A DNA stretch of 64,000 nucleotides from Methylomagnum ishizawai (GTDB lineage: Bacteria; Pseudomonadota; Gammaproteobacteria; Methylococcales; Methylococcaceae). A model generated the notes under the pieces. That model was not told where the DNA came from, ran no database searches, and was given only the letters and a program-made list of their open reading frames with translations. Location: positions 4,543,413-4,607,412 of the forward strand of contig NZ_AP019783.1 of NCBI RefSeq assembly GCF_019670005.1. The letters run 5' to 3'. Of the stretch, positions 7,732 through 16,489 are shown piece by piece (the stretch's first letter is position 1; each line of letters begins with the position of its first letter). The translations under genes and the position numbers were made by a program.

Positions 7732-8712
7732 GTGGAAACAGCCTCTCCCCCAGCCCGCCTGCGCCTCGCCACCGCCTACATCGGCGTCATCCTGCTCTGG
7801 TCCACCACGCCGCTCGCCATCAAATGGAGCGGGCAAGGGCCGGGCTATCTGTTCGGCGTCACGGCCCGGATGGGCATCGGTTTCCTGTGCGTGCTGCTGG
7901 CGCTGCTGGTCCTGCGCCACCGCCTGCCCGCGCACCGCAAGGCGCTGTGGGCCTATGCCGCCGGAGCCACGCAAATCTACGGCGCGATGCTGGCGACCTA
8001 TTGGGCCTCGCGGTTCATCCCCTCGGGCTGGATTTCGGTGGTGTTCGGGCTGACGCCCTTGATGACCGCGTTGCTGGCGGCGCTGTGGCTGAAAGACCAT
8101 GGGCTGACGCCGGGGCAATTGCTGGCCTACGGCCTGGGACTCGGGGGCTTGGCGGTGATGTTCGATTCGGCGCTGGCTTTCGGGCCGGAGGCGGAACTGG
8201 GGATCGCCGGGGTGTTGCTGGCGTCCTTCCTGCAAGCGCTGTGTTCGGTGTGGCTCAAGCGCATCGATGCGCGGATTCCCACCTTGTCCTTGCTGGGCGG
8301 CAGCCTCGCGCTGGCCGTGCCCGCCTATCTCCTGACCTGGGCCTTGGCCGATGGCCGCTGGCCGGACAGCCTGCCCTGGCCCAGCCTGCTCGCCATCCTA
8401 TATCTGGGCACGGTGGCGACGACTATCGGCTTCGCCCTGTATTTCTACATCCTCAAGCATCTGCCCGCCACCCGCGTGGCCTTGATCACCCTGATGACGC
8501 CGGTCCTGTCGCTGTGGGTGGGCCATGCCATCGATGGCGAGCCGGTGGGCTGGCGGGTGGCGCAGGGCACGGGGTTGATCCTCTGCGCCCTGCTCTTGCA
8601 CGAAGCCACGGGCCGGAGCCGCAAAGCCCCGCCGCCCATGCCCGCCCGCGCCCGGCGGCGGCGCAACCGGCCTAGAAAGCGTGGCCGAAATTCTCGTGGT
8701 AACGCTCCTTGA
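7732..8712 (+). CDS. EamA-type (DMT superfamily) transporter
   Basis: An inner-membrane protein of about 326 residues with roughly ten hydrophobic helices in two EamA halves. The first half includes VILLWSTTPLAIKWSG and the second ends ILCALLLHEATG. DMT carriers export or exchange small metabolites; the substrate cannot be read from sequence. GTG 7732, just after the previous stop, is taken as the start because it gives a normal N-terminus. The last about 25 residues are an Arg-rich tail, and its coding region overlaps the 3' end of the convergent kinase gene by 41 bases. Confidence 0.82.
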   Translation: METASPPARLRLATAYIGVILLWSTTPLAIKWSGQGPGYLFGVTARMGIGFLCVLLALLVLRHRLPAHRKALWAYAAGATQIYGAMLATYWASRFIPSGWISVVFGLTPLMTALLAALWLKDHGLTPGQLLAYGLGLGGLAVMFDSALAFGPEAELGIAGVLLASFLQALCSVWLKRIDARIPTLSLLGGSLALAVPAYLLTWALADGRWPDSLPWPSLLAILYLGTVATTIGFALYFYILKHLPATRVALITLMTPVLSLWVGHAIDGEPVGWRVAQGTGLILCALLLHEATGRSRKAPPPMPARARRRRNRPRKRGRNSRGNAP

Positions 8713-9604
8713 AGCCCGCCAGGGTGAAGGAGTGGTTCTGGGTGCCATAGGTTTCCACCTTGACGGCCCCCATCAGCGAGGCGATGCGGCCCGTGGTCGG
8801 CCAATCCAAGCCTTCCAACAGCCCGTAGATCAAGCCGGCCCGGTAGGCGTCGCCGCAGCCGGTGGGATCGAAAGCGGCGTTGGGCTTGGCCGAGGGGATT
8901 TCCAGGCATTCCCCGCCGGTGTAGATCAAGGAGCCACTCGCCCCCTTGGTGATGATGAGCGCTTCGACCTTTTGCGCCAGTTCCTCGGGAGACAGGCCGG
9001 TGCGCTCGCGCATGAGCTGGGCCTCGTAATCGTTGAGCGCGACCCAGGTCGCCAATTCCACGAAATCCAATAGCTCCTGGCCATCGAACATCGGCATGCC
9101 CTGGCCCGGATCGAAGATGAAGGGAATCCCGGCCTCGGCGAATTGCCGGGCGTGCTGGATCATGCCGTTGCGGCCATCCGGCGACACGATCCCCAGGCGG
9201 ATGCCCCGGTCGGTGGGCACCGCGTTGAGGTGGGCATGGTTCATCGCGCCGGGATGGAAGGCGGTGATCTGGTTGTCGTCCAGGTCGGTGGTGATATAGG
9301 CCTGGGCGGTGTAGTTGTCGCCCAGCACCTTGATGAAATCCTGGCCGATGCCGCAGTAGGCCAGCCATTGCGCATACGGGGTGAAATCCTTGCCCACGGT
9401 CGCCATGATGAGCGGGTCGGCCCCCAGCAGCTTGAGGTTATAGGCGATATTGCCCGCGCAACCGCCATACTCGCGCCGCAATTCCGGCACCAGGAAGGAC
9501 ACGTTGAGGATATGCACCTGCTCCGGCAGGATGTGGTGCTTGAATTTGTCTTGGAACACCATGATGGTGTCGTAGGCCATGGAACCGCAGATTAATGCCG
9601 TCAT
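8672..9604 (-). CDS. PfkB-family carbohydrate/nucleoside kinase
   Basis: A 310-residue ribokinase-fold protein. It has the N-terminal YGGCAGNIAYNLKLLG substrate signature and the C-terminal DPTGCGDAYRAG motif, whose GCGD aspartate is the catalytic base. It phosphorylates a sugar or nucleoside hydroxyl in the cytoplasm. The subgroup resembles bacterial adenosine-kinase-like proteins, but specificity is uncertain. It faces the EamA gene and overlaps it tail to tail. dgkA lies upstream on the same strand after a gap of 66 bases. Confidence 0.85.
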   Translation of the reverse strand: MTALICGSMAYDTIMVFQDKFKHHILPEQVHILNVSFLVPELRREYGGCAGNIAYNLKLLGADPLIMATVGKDFTPYAQWLAYCGIGQDFIKVLGDNYTAQAYITTDLDDNQITAFHPGAMNHAHLNAVPTDRGIRLGIVSPDGRNGMIQHARQFAEAGIPFIFDPGQGMPMFDGQELLDFVELATWVALNDYEAQLMRERTGLSPEELAQKVEALIITKGASGSLIYTGGECLEIPSAKPNAAFDPTGCGDAYRAGLIYGLLEGLDWPTTGRIASLMGAVKVETYGTQNHSFTLAGFKERYHENFGHAF

Positions 9605-9670
9605 TGTGGTTTTTTCCTTGGGTTGAAATGGGAACGGTCGCGCCCTGGGGGCGGATGCGGGGACTATGCC

Positions 9671-10033
9671 CTAGCGGATCAAAACCAGCAACCAGACCAT
9701 CGCCGCCAGCGCCAGCGCCAGGAACACCGCCGCGGAACCGATGTCCTTGGCCCGGCCCGACAGGGTATGGCGCTCGTAGCCGATGCGGTCCACGGTGGCT
9801 TCCAGGGCGGAATTCAGCAATTCCACCACCAGCACGTTCAGCAGCACGCCGGCCAGGAGGGCGCGTTCTATTCCGGTCTGGCCCAGCCACAGCCCCAAGG
9901 GCACGCCCACCAGGCACAAGAGGCATTCCTGGCGGAACGCCTCCTCGTGATCCCAAGCGGCGCGGAAGCCCGCCAGCGAATTGAAGAAAGCCGCGTAAAT
10001 CCGGCGGATGCCGGAGAAGGATTGTCCTGCCAT
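9671..10033 (-). CDS. dgkA: Diacylglycerol kinase DgkA
   Basis: A 120-residue integral membrane protein of the small prokaryotic DgkA family. It has an amphipathic N-terminus, EEAFRQE, then membrane helices and the signature VVELLNSALEATVDRIG (residues 69-85). It phosphorylates diacylglycerol to phosphatidic acid and so recycles lipid released by periplasmic glucan or LPS modification. Length and motif are normal for the family. Confidence 0.95.
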   Translation of the reverse strand: MAGQSFSGIRRIYAAFFNSLAGFRAAWDHEEAFRQECLLCLVGVPLGLWLGQTGIERALLAGVLLNVLVVELLNSALEATVDRIGYERHTLSGRAKDIGSAAVFLALALAAMVWLLVLIR

Positions 10034-10161
10034 GGTGGTTGAAACTTGGATGCAAAAAAGGCTGATTATTAGTTATTAGCGACCGGGCCAGGACAAGGCG
10101 GCAATGGTCCACGCCAGGGTGTCGCGCCATTCCCGCCCCGCCCTTTCCCTAAGGGGGCAAA

Positions 10162-10854
10162 TCATTTTTTGGGCGCATGGTCCATGAAGGTATTCCAATG
10201 CAGCGGGCGCTTTTCAAACCAAGACAGATCGAAGTCCGGTTTCGCCAATAAATACCATTTCTGCCAGGGATGGCGCCAATCCAGATATTTGGCCTTGAAC
10301 CCATGTTTCTCCGCCATGGAGGCTATGGTTTCCGGGGTATAGGAAACGCAATGCGGATAGATCCATCCGGTTTTATCGTTATCCTCCCCATGCACGAAAG
10401 TGGCGACCAAGGCGCCGCCCGGTTTGAGCGCCACGGAAACCTCGGCGAGCCAGCGCTCCAACAAGTCGCGCCCGGTATGGCTGAAAATGGATTGGGCGAC
10501 GGCGAAATCGAACTCGCCCTTCCGCCAATCCGCGATCCCATCCGAGAAATGGAAGGACGGCCGCTTAATGGCGATCAGGGATTCCCCCACTTCTTTGGCG
10601 ATGCCTTCCTCGACCAGCCAACGGTTGGGTTCCACGCCGAAATATCTATCGGCGTTCAGATATGGAATCAATAAACGGCCTATCCGCAGGGAACCGCACC
10701 CAATATCGAGCAGCGAATGCTGTTGCCTCAGGCCCAGGGAAGTCAACAACCCGAAGGTCATGGCGGAGATCAAATCATAATTTTCAGGCGCGCCCACATA
10801 GGCACGATAATGCGCCCCGCCCGGACTTAAACCCATACCCATATCATCTGCCAT
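10162..10854 (-). CDS. SAM-dependent methyltransferase (class I)
   Basis: A 230-residue protein with a Rossmann-type SAM motif I, LLDIGCGSLRIGRLLIPYL, and a later FDFAVAQSIFSHT block matching motifs II/III. Start ATG 10854 has GGAG 8 bases upstream and is preferred over a TTG 12 bases earlier. No neighbour suggests a substrate. Local composition is more AT-rich than the flanks, so recent acquisition is possible. The fold is clear; the target molecule is unknown. Confidence 0.8.
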   Translation of the reverse strand: MADDMGMGLSPGGAHYRAYVGAPENYDLISAMTFGLLTSLGLRQQHSLLDIGCGSLRIGRLLIPYLNADRYFGVEPNRWLVEEGIAKEVGESLIAIKRPSFHFSDGIADWRKGEFDFAVAQSIFSHTGRDLLERWLAEVSVALKPGGALVATFVHGEDNDKTGWIYPHCVSYTPETIASMAEKHGFKAKYLDWRHPWQKWYLLAKPDFDLSWFEKRPLHWNTFMDHAPKK

Positions 10855-10980
10855 AATCAACTCCAATTGACAACCGATTTGTAATCAGTACCCGCGCATC
10901 AAGCCGGTACCCCTATCATCATAAACCATTTCAAACGACGGTCCTTGTCGAGCCTCCAAAAGCAGCGGGGCCAGCCGCCC

Positions 10981-12438
10981 TTATCGCGCCGGGCCGGGAC
11001 CATAGGCCAAATCGGGATGGCGGGCCGCATTCACCTCGTCCAGCCGCCGCACCGGCAGGCTGTAGGGTGCGCCCTTGAGGGTTTCCGGGGTGGTTTCGGC
11101 TTCCTTGAGGATCGCGGCCAGGGCGGCGGCGAAGGCGTCGAGGGTTTCCCGGCTCTCGGTCTCGGTGGGTTCGATCAACAGGCATTCCGGGATCAACAGC
11201 GGGAAATACACCGTCGGCGCGTGGAAACCATAATCCAGCAGGCGCTTGGCGACATCGTAGGCCGAGACATGGCGTTGCTTCGCCAGGGTTTTGAGCGTCA
11301 GGATGAATTCGTGGACGGCGCGGCGACCGGGGAACGCCGGCTCGAACCCGGCCTCAACCAGCTTCCTCATCAAGTAATTGGCGTTCAGCGTGGCGATTTC
11401 CGCCACCCGCCGCATCCCGGCCCCGCCCAACATCCGGGCATAGACATAGGCCCGCAGCAACACACCGATATTGCCCGCGAACGCCATCAAGCGCCCGATG
11501 CTCTGGGGCCGGTCGGCTTCGCCCAACAGGCGATAACGCTCCCCTTCCCGCGCCACCAGCGGCAAGGGCAGGAAGGGCAGCAAGCGTTCCCCCACGCCGA
11601 CCGGCCCGGCACCGGGACCGCCGCCGCCGTGGGGCGTAGCGAAGGTCTTGTGCAGGTTGAGGTGGATGACATCGAACCCCATATCGCCGGGCCGGACCTT
11701 GCCCAGAATGGCGTTCAGATTGGCCCCGTCGTAATAGAGCAAGCCGCCCGCGTCATGGACGATAGCGGCGATCGGCCCGATATTGCGCTCGAACACGCCC
11801 AGGGTCGAAGGGTTGGTGAGCATGATGCCCGCCGTGCGCGGCCCCACCGCCGCCCTTAGCGCGTCCAGGTCCATATTGCCCGCGCCGTCGGTGGGAATTT
11901 CCCTGAGCTTGAAACCGCCCATCGCCGCCGAGGCCGGATTGGTGCCATGGGCCGCGTCCGGCACCAGCATCTCATCCCGCGCCCAATCGCCGCGCTGGCG
12001 GTGATAGGCCCGGATCATCGCCACCCCGGCAAATTCGCCCTGCGCCCCCGCCGCCGGGGCCAGGGACACCGCCGCCATGCCGGTCGCGGCGGCGAGGATA
12101 TCCTGTAGCTCGTACAAACAGGCCAAGGTGCCCTGCCCGGCCCATTCCAGCCCGTGCGGATGGACCTCCTGGAATTCCGGCAGGCTGGCGAGCGTGTGGC
12201 AACCCTTGGGGTTGTATTTCATGGTGCAGGAACCCAGCGGATAGAACTGGGTGTCGATGGAGAAATTGCGCTGCGACAGCCGGGTATAGTGGCGCACGGC
12301 GTCGAGTTCGGAGACTTCCGGCAAGGGCGGTGGACGGGTCCGCAGGAAGCTCGCGGGGATAGCGGGCGGCGTGGTGGATGCCGTTGGGCTTTGGGCCTGG
12401 GCGGTCCGGCCCTTCTGGGATAGGTCGAAGATCAACAT
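10981..12438 (-). CDS. gcvPB: Glycine dehydrogenase (decarboxylating) subunit 2
   Basis: A 485-residue PLP enzyme, the second half of the two-subunit P-protein of the glycine cleavage system. The PLP lysine is K264 in [18 protein letters not shown], and [13 protein letters not shown] near residue 66 is a hallmark. ATG 12438 is chosen for its GGAGG site; longer upstream frames have no support. Glycine decarboxylation needs the GcvPA partner and the H and T proteins, none of which is in the window, so the gene stands alone. In a methylotroph the system would feed C1-folate or serine metabolism (inference). Confidence 0.93.
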   Translation of the reverse strand: MLIFDLSQKGRTAQAQSPTASTTPPAIPASFLRTRPPPLPEVSELDAVRHYTRLSQRNFSIDTQFYPLGSCTMKYNPKGCHTLASLPEFQEVHPHGLEWAGQGTLACLYELQDILAAATGMAAVSLAPAAGAQGEFAGVAMIRAYHRQRGDWARDEMLVPDAAHGTNPASAAMGGFKLREIPTDGAGNMDLDALRAAVGPRTAGIMLTNPSTLGVFERNIGPIAAIVHDAGGLLYYDGANLNAILGKVRPGDMGFDVIHLNLHKTFATPHGGGGPGAGPVGVGERLLPFLPLPLVAREGERYRLLGEADRPQSIGRLMAFAGNIGVLLRAYVYARMLGGAGMRRVAEIATLNANYLMRKLVEAGFEPAFPGRRAVHEFILTLKTLAKQRHVSAYDVAKRLLDYGFHAPTVYFPLLIPECLLIEPTETESRETLDAFAAALAAILKEAETTPETLKGAPYSLPVRRLDEVNAARHPDLAYGPGPAR

Positions 12439-12844
12439 TGCCGCGCCTCCATGGGTGGGCTTGGGCTGCTTGCTTTGGGCCGCCAGCGAGCGGATGCCCT
12501 GGCCGATTACCGCTGTGGCGTGCTGTCCGGGCGGTATCGGCCCAGGGTTTAACACAGGGATATTCCACGCCGCCTATCGCGATCCGCCGATTCCGCCATC
12601 GCCGCCGGGTATAACGTATCTTCCGGCAAATCGGCGCTGTCCGCCAAGTACCGGGGGCGACGGCCGGACTTCGCGGTTATCGCGCGCTTTCCGGTGCGAC
12701 GCCGTATCGCCGACGGGTGGGCGCGGGCCAAAATATTGCCGCGGGCGCTGGCGGATTCATACGCCAGGGCCGACTATATGGCGCGGATGATTCCGCCGCC
12801 ACGGATTTGGGCCGTATATCCGAACAGCAGAGGAACCCAACCCC
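12439..12844. other. Divergent intergenic region gcvPB / DUF5682 gene
   Basis: About 400 bases between two divergent genes. I see no supported small gene, no RNA gene and no strong hairpin. Both promoters must lie here, but no hexamer pair with good spacing stands out, and nothing resembles a glycine riboswitch with confidence. Confidence 0.5.
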
Positions 12845-15139
12845 ATGACCGAACCCCATTTCTTCGGCATCCGCCACCACGGTCCCGGCTGCGCCCGCAG
12901 CCTGGTCCGCGCCTTGGAAGAACTGCGCCCCGATTGCCTCTTGATCGAAGGTCCGCCCGAGGGCGAAGACCTGCTCCGCTTCGTCGCCGACTCCGGGATG
13001 GAACCGCCGGTGGCCTTGCTGGTGCATTGCCCGGACGATCCGGGTTTGGCCGCGTTCTACCCCTACGCCGAGTTCTCCCCGGAATGGCAAGCCCTGCGCC
13101 ATGGGCTGGCCCAGGGGATTCCGGTGCGCTTCATCGACCTGGCTTGCGCCGTGGATTTCGCCCTGGGCAAGGGCGTGGCCGGGTCCGCCCCCGAATCCGC
13201 GCCGCCCACGGCCTCGGACGTGGACGGCGCCATACCGGAACTGGCCGTCGAACCCGCCCCGGAACCCCTCCCAGCCCAGCGCCACGATCCTTTGGACTGG
13301 CTGGGCCGCGCCGCCGGTTATGGCGACGGCGAATCCTGGTGGAACCATATGGTGGAGGAGCGCGGCGATGGCGAGGGTTTGTTCGCCGCCATCCGCGAGG
13401 CCATGACGGCACTGCGCGGCGAACTGCCGGAACCCGATCCCGCGTCCCCGCAGGGACGCCGCGAACGCCTGCGCGAGGCCCATATGCGGAAAAGCTTGCG
13501 GCAAGCGCGGAAGGACGGTTTCGAGCGCATCGCCGTGGTTTGCGGCGCGTGGCACGTCCCGGCGCTGGAAACCATGCCGCCGCTCAAGGACGACAACGCC
13601 CTGCTCAAAGCCCTACCCAAGGTCAAGACCGCCGCCGCCTGGGTGCCGTGGAGCAACGGCCAGTTGAGCTATGCCAGCGGCTACGGTGCGGGGATCGAAG
13701 CCCCAGGTTGGTACGAACACCTGTGGCGCTATCCCGACCGCCACCGGGGCATGGTGGCGTGGTTCGCCAAGGCGGCGGGCCTGTTCCGGGCCGAGGATTT
13801 GGATTGTTCCTCCGCCCATTTGGTGGAGGCGGCGCGGCTGTCCGAAACCCTGGCCGCCTTGCGCGACCGGCCCTCGCCCGGCTTGGACGAACTGGCCGAA
13901 GCCCTCCGCACCGTGGTCTGCCTGGGCGACGATACGCCGATGCGCTTGATCCAGCGGCGCTTGATCGTCGGCGAGCGCCTGGGCCGGGTACCCGCCGACG
14001 CCCCGGCCCCGCCCTTGCAGCGCGATTTGGAACGCGAGCAAACCCGCTTGCGGCTCAAGCCCGAAGCCTTGCAGAAAACCCTGGACCTGGATTTGCGCCA
14101 GCCCAACGACTTGGCGCGGAGCCGCTTGCTGCACCGGCTCAACCTGTTAGGGATCGGCTGGGGTCGGCGGCAAAACCAGGGCTACGGGGCCAAGGGCACT
14201 TTCCATGAAATCTGGACCCTGCAATGGAAGCCGGAACTGGCCCTGGATGTGGTCGCGGCGGGCCGTTTCGGCAATACCGTGCTGGAAGCCGCCACCGCCA
14301 AGGCCATGGCCCGTACCGGGGACAATCCCGCCTTGGCGGAACTGGCGCTGTTGGTGGACGAGGTGCTGCTGGCCGATTTGCCCGCCGCCGTGGACGCCGT
14401 GGTCGCCGCGCTGGAAGCCCAGGCCGCCATCGCCGCCGACGCCGCCCAATTGCTGGACGCCTTGCCGCCCTTGGCGAATATCGTGCGCTATGGCGATGTG
14501 CGCGGCACCGGGGCCGGTTTGGTGCGGCCCGTGCTGGACGGCATGGCCTTACGCGCCGCCATCGGCCTGTCCGGGGCGTGCGCCGCGCTGGACGACGAGG
14601 CGGCGGAAAACATGCAGGCGCGGATCGCCCAGGCCCATCCGGCGATCCGCCTCGCCGCCGGGGAGGAACCGCAGGCGGCGTGGCTCTCGGCCCTGGCCGG
14701 ACTGGCGCGGCAGGACAGCGGGCATGGTTTGGTGCGCGGACTGGCGGCGCGGCTGCGCTTCGACGAGCGGGCCGACGACCTGGACACCACGGCCAAGCAT
14801 CTCAGCCAAGCGCTGTCCATCGGCCCGGAACCCGCCGCCGCCGCCGCGTGGCTGGACGGTTTCCTCAACCAAAGCGCCCTGGTCCTCTTGCACGACGACA
14901 CGCTGTGGCGCTTGGTGGATGCCTGGGTGGCGGAGTTGGACGAAACCCAGTTCCAGCGGGTGCTGCCCTTGGTGCGGCGCACCTTCGCCGAATTCAATCC
15001 CGCCGAACGGCGGCAACTGGGCGAAAAGGCCGCGGGAGGCGCGCGCCGCGCCGCGCCGGTGGTGGCGGCCGAATGGGACGGGCGGCGGGCCGAATTGCCC
15101 CTGCCCTTGTTGCGAACTTTATTGGGACTTTCCGCATGA
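12845..15139 (+). CDS. DUF5682 family protein, possibly TraB/ChaN-like hydrolase
   Basis: A 764-residue protein. It begins with GIRHHGPG (residues 8-15) and LLIEGPPEG (32-40), and later has VCGAWHVPALE (233-242). GxxH, then a Glu in an IEGP loop, then a second GxxH are reminiscent of the TIKI/TraB/EreA/ChaN superfamily of metal-dependent hydrolases; this link is inference. The remaining two-thirds are helical without a known motif. No signal peptide. The stop overlaps the VWA start (ATGA), so the two are translationally coupled. It probably belongs with the SWIM/DUF5691/MoxR genes at 3.2-7.2 kb. Confidence 0.78.
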   Translation: MTEPHFFGIRHHGPGCARSLVRALEELRPDCLLIEGPPEGEDLLRFVADSGMEPPVALLVHCPDDPGLAAFYPYAEFSPEWQALRHGLAQGIPVRFIDLACAVDFALGKGVAGSAPESAPPTASDVDGAIPELAVEPAPEPLPAQRHDPLDWLGRAAGYGDGESWWNHMVEERGDGEGLFAAIREAMTALRGELPEPDPASPQGRRERLREAHMRKSLRQARKDGFERIAVVCGAWHVPALETMPPLKDDNALLKALPKVKTAAAWVPWSNGQLSYASGYGAGIEAPGWYEHLWRYPDRHRGMVAWFAKAAGLFRAEDLDCSSAHLVEAARLSETLAALRDRPSPGLDELAEALRTVVCLGDDTPMRLIQRRLIVGERLGRVPADAPAPPLQRDLEREQTRLRLKPEALQKTLDLDLRQPNDLARSRLLHRLNLLGIGWGRRQNQGYGAKGTFHEIWTLQWKPELALDVVAAGRFGNTVLEAATAKAMARTGDNPALAELALLVDEVLLADLPAAVDAVVAALEAQAAIAADAAQLLDALPPLANIVRYGDVRGTGAGLVRPVLDGMALRAAIGLSGACAALDDEAAENMQARIAQAHPAIRLAAGEEPQAAWLSALAGLARQDSGHGLVRGLAARLRFDERADDLDTTAKHLSQALSIGPEPAAAAAWLDGFLNQSALVLLHDDTLWRLVDAWVAELDETQFQRVLPLVRRTFAEFNPAERRQLGEKAAGGARRAAPVVAAEWDGRRAELPLPLLRTLLGLSA

Positions 15140-16317
15140 GCCAATACGACGATCCGCGTTTGCGCCGCTGGCGCTTGATACTCGGCGGCCCCGCCCAGGA
15201 AAGCTGTGGCGTCGGCCTCGCCGGCGACGATGCCGCCATCGACCAAGCCCTCGCGGCGTTGTACGACCCCGACGGGCCGGGCGGTTTGCGCGGCGAGCGC
15301 CGCGGCGGCAGCGAATCCTCCGCGCCCAGGGTCGCCCGCTGGCTGGGCGATATCCGCAAATATTTCCCGGCCTCCGTGGTGCAGGTGATGCAGAAGGACG
15401 CACTGGAACGCCTGAAACTGCGCGACATGCTGTTCCAACCGGAAATGCTGGAAGCGGTGCAGCCCGATGTGCATCTGGTCGCCAGCCTGATTTCGCTCAA
15501 CCGGGTGATTCCGGCCAAGACCCGCGAGACGGCGCGGTTGGTGGTGCGCAAAGTGGTCGAAGCCCTGACGAAACGGCTGGAAGAACCCATGCGCAGCGCC
15601 GTCACCGGTGCCCTCAACCGCGCCGAGCGCAACCGCCGACCGCGGCTGGCCGAAATCGATTGGCACCGCACCATCCGCGCCAATCTGCGGCATTGGCAGG
15701 AAGAATACCGCACGGTCATCCCCGAGACCTTGATCGGCTATGGCCGCAAATCGCGCCGCACCCAGCGCGAGGTGATCCTGTGCATCGACCAGAGCGGCTC
15801 GATGGCGGCTTCGGTGGTGTATTCCAGCATCTTCGGCGCGGTGCTGGCTTCCTTGCCCGCCGTGCAGACCCGGCTGGTGGTGTTCGATACCTCGGTGGTG
15901 GATTTGAGCGACCAACTCGACGATCCGGTGGAACTGCTGTTCGGGGTGCAATTGGGCGGCGGCACCGATATCAACCGCGCCATCGGTTATTGCCAGGGCT
16001 TGGTGCGCGAGCCGCACAACACCATCCTGGTGTTGATCTCGGATTTGATCGAAGGCGGCGTGGCCCAGCAGTTGTTGCGGCGGGCGGCGGAATTGGTGGA
16101 TTCGGGCGTGCAGTTCATCACGCTGTTGGCGCTGAGCGACGAGGGCGCGCCGGTCTACGACCATCGCCTCGCCGCCCAATTGGCCGCGCTGGGCGTGCCG
16201 TCCTTCGCCTGTACGCCGGACCTGTTCCCGGAATTGATGGCGGCGGCGATCCGGCGCGAGGATATTGGGTTATGGGCGGGGCGGCGGGGCATCGCGGCGG
16301 CGCGGGAGGCGCGGTAG
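15136..16317 (+). CDS. VWA domain protein (MoxR partner type)
   Basis: A 393-residue protein with a helical N-terminal half and a C-terminal von Willebrand A domain. The MIDAS motif is D218-x-S220-x-S222 in ILCIDQSGSM, with F-D-T-S at about 250-253 and GGGTDIN at about 274-280 supplying the further metal ligands. No signal peptide or membrane helix, so it is cytoplasmic. VWA proteins of this type pair with MoxR AAA+ ATPases to remodel or activate a client. The matching ATPase is at 6107-7189. Confidence 0.87.
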   Translation: MSQYDDPRLRRWRLILGGPAQESCGVGLAGDDAAIDQALAALYDPDGPGGLRGERRGGSESSAPRVARWLGDIRKYFPASVVQVMQKDALERLKLRDMLFQPEMLEAVQPDVHLVASLISLNRVIPAKTRETARLVVRKVVEALTKRLEEPMRSAVTGALNRAERNRRPRLAEIDWHRTIRANLRHWQEEYRTVIPETLIGYGRKSRRTQREVILCIDQSGSMAASVVYSSIFGAVLASLPAVQTRLVVFDTSVVDLSDQLDDPVELLFGVQLGGGTDINRAIGYCQGLVREPHNTILVLISDLIEGGVAQQLLRRAAELVDSGVQFITLLALSDEGAPVYDHRLAAQLAALGVPSFACTPDLFPELMAAAIRREDIGLWAGRRGIAAAREAR

Positions 16318-16335
16318 GAAAATTGGCGGGAAACC

Positions 16336-16366
16336 GCCCCGGTACCACAAGGCGCGGTACCGGGGC
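16336..16366. terminator. Palindrome between convergent VWA and hom genes
   Basis: GCCCCGGTACC pairs with GGTACCGGGGC over 11 bases around a 9-base loop. Its place between two convergent genes suggests a two-way transcript end. It has no T-tract, so intrinsic termination is uncertain. Confidence 0.55.
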
Positions 16367-16489
16367 CAAGGCGGGAAGTCCGGCCCGGATTACGGGGCCA
16401 GGGTGCCGACCAAGGCGCGCATCGCCGGTTTGGTCGAGATCAGGCACACATGGATTGCATGGCTCGATAGCGGCGGGCGATAACCCAGG

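Noticed and set aside
8445..9368. Alternative minus-strand frame across the PfkB kinase
   Set aside because: Shifted frame of the kinase gene; the PfkB motifs lie only in the 8672-9604 frame.
14488..16179. A long open frame on the minus strand (about 560 codons) across the DUF5682 and VWA genes
   Set aside because: It is antisense to two genes with clear domains and motifs. Long antisense frames are common in GC-rich DNA, and its peptide is low-complexity (His/Gln/Gly/Arg-rich).
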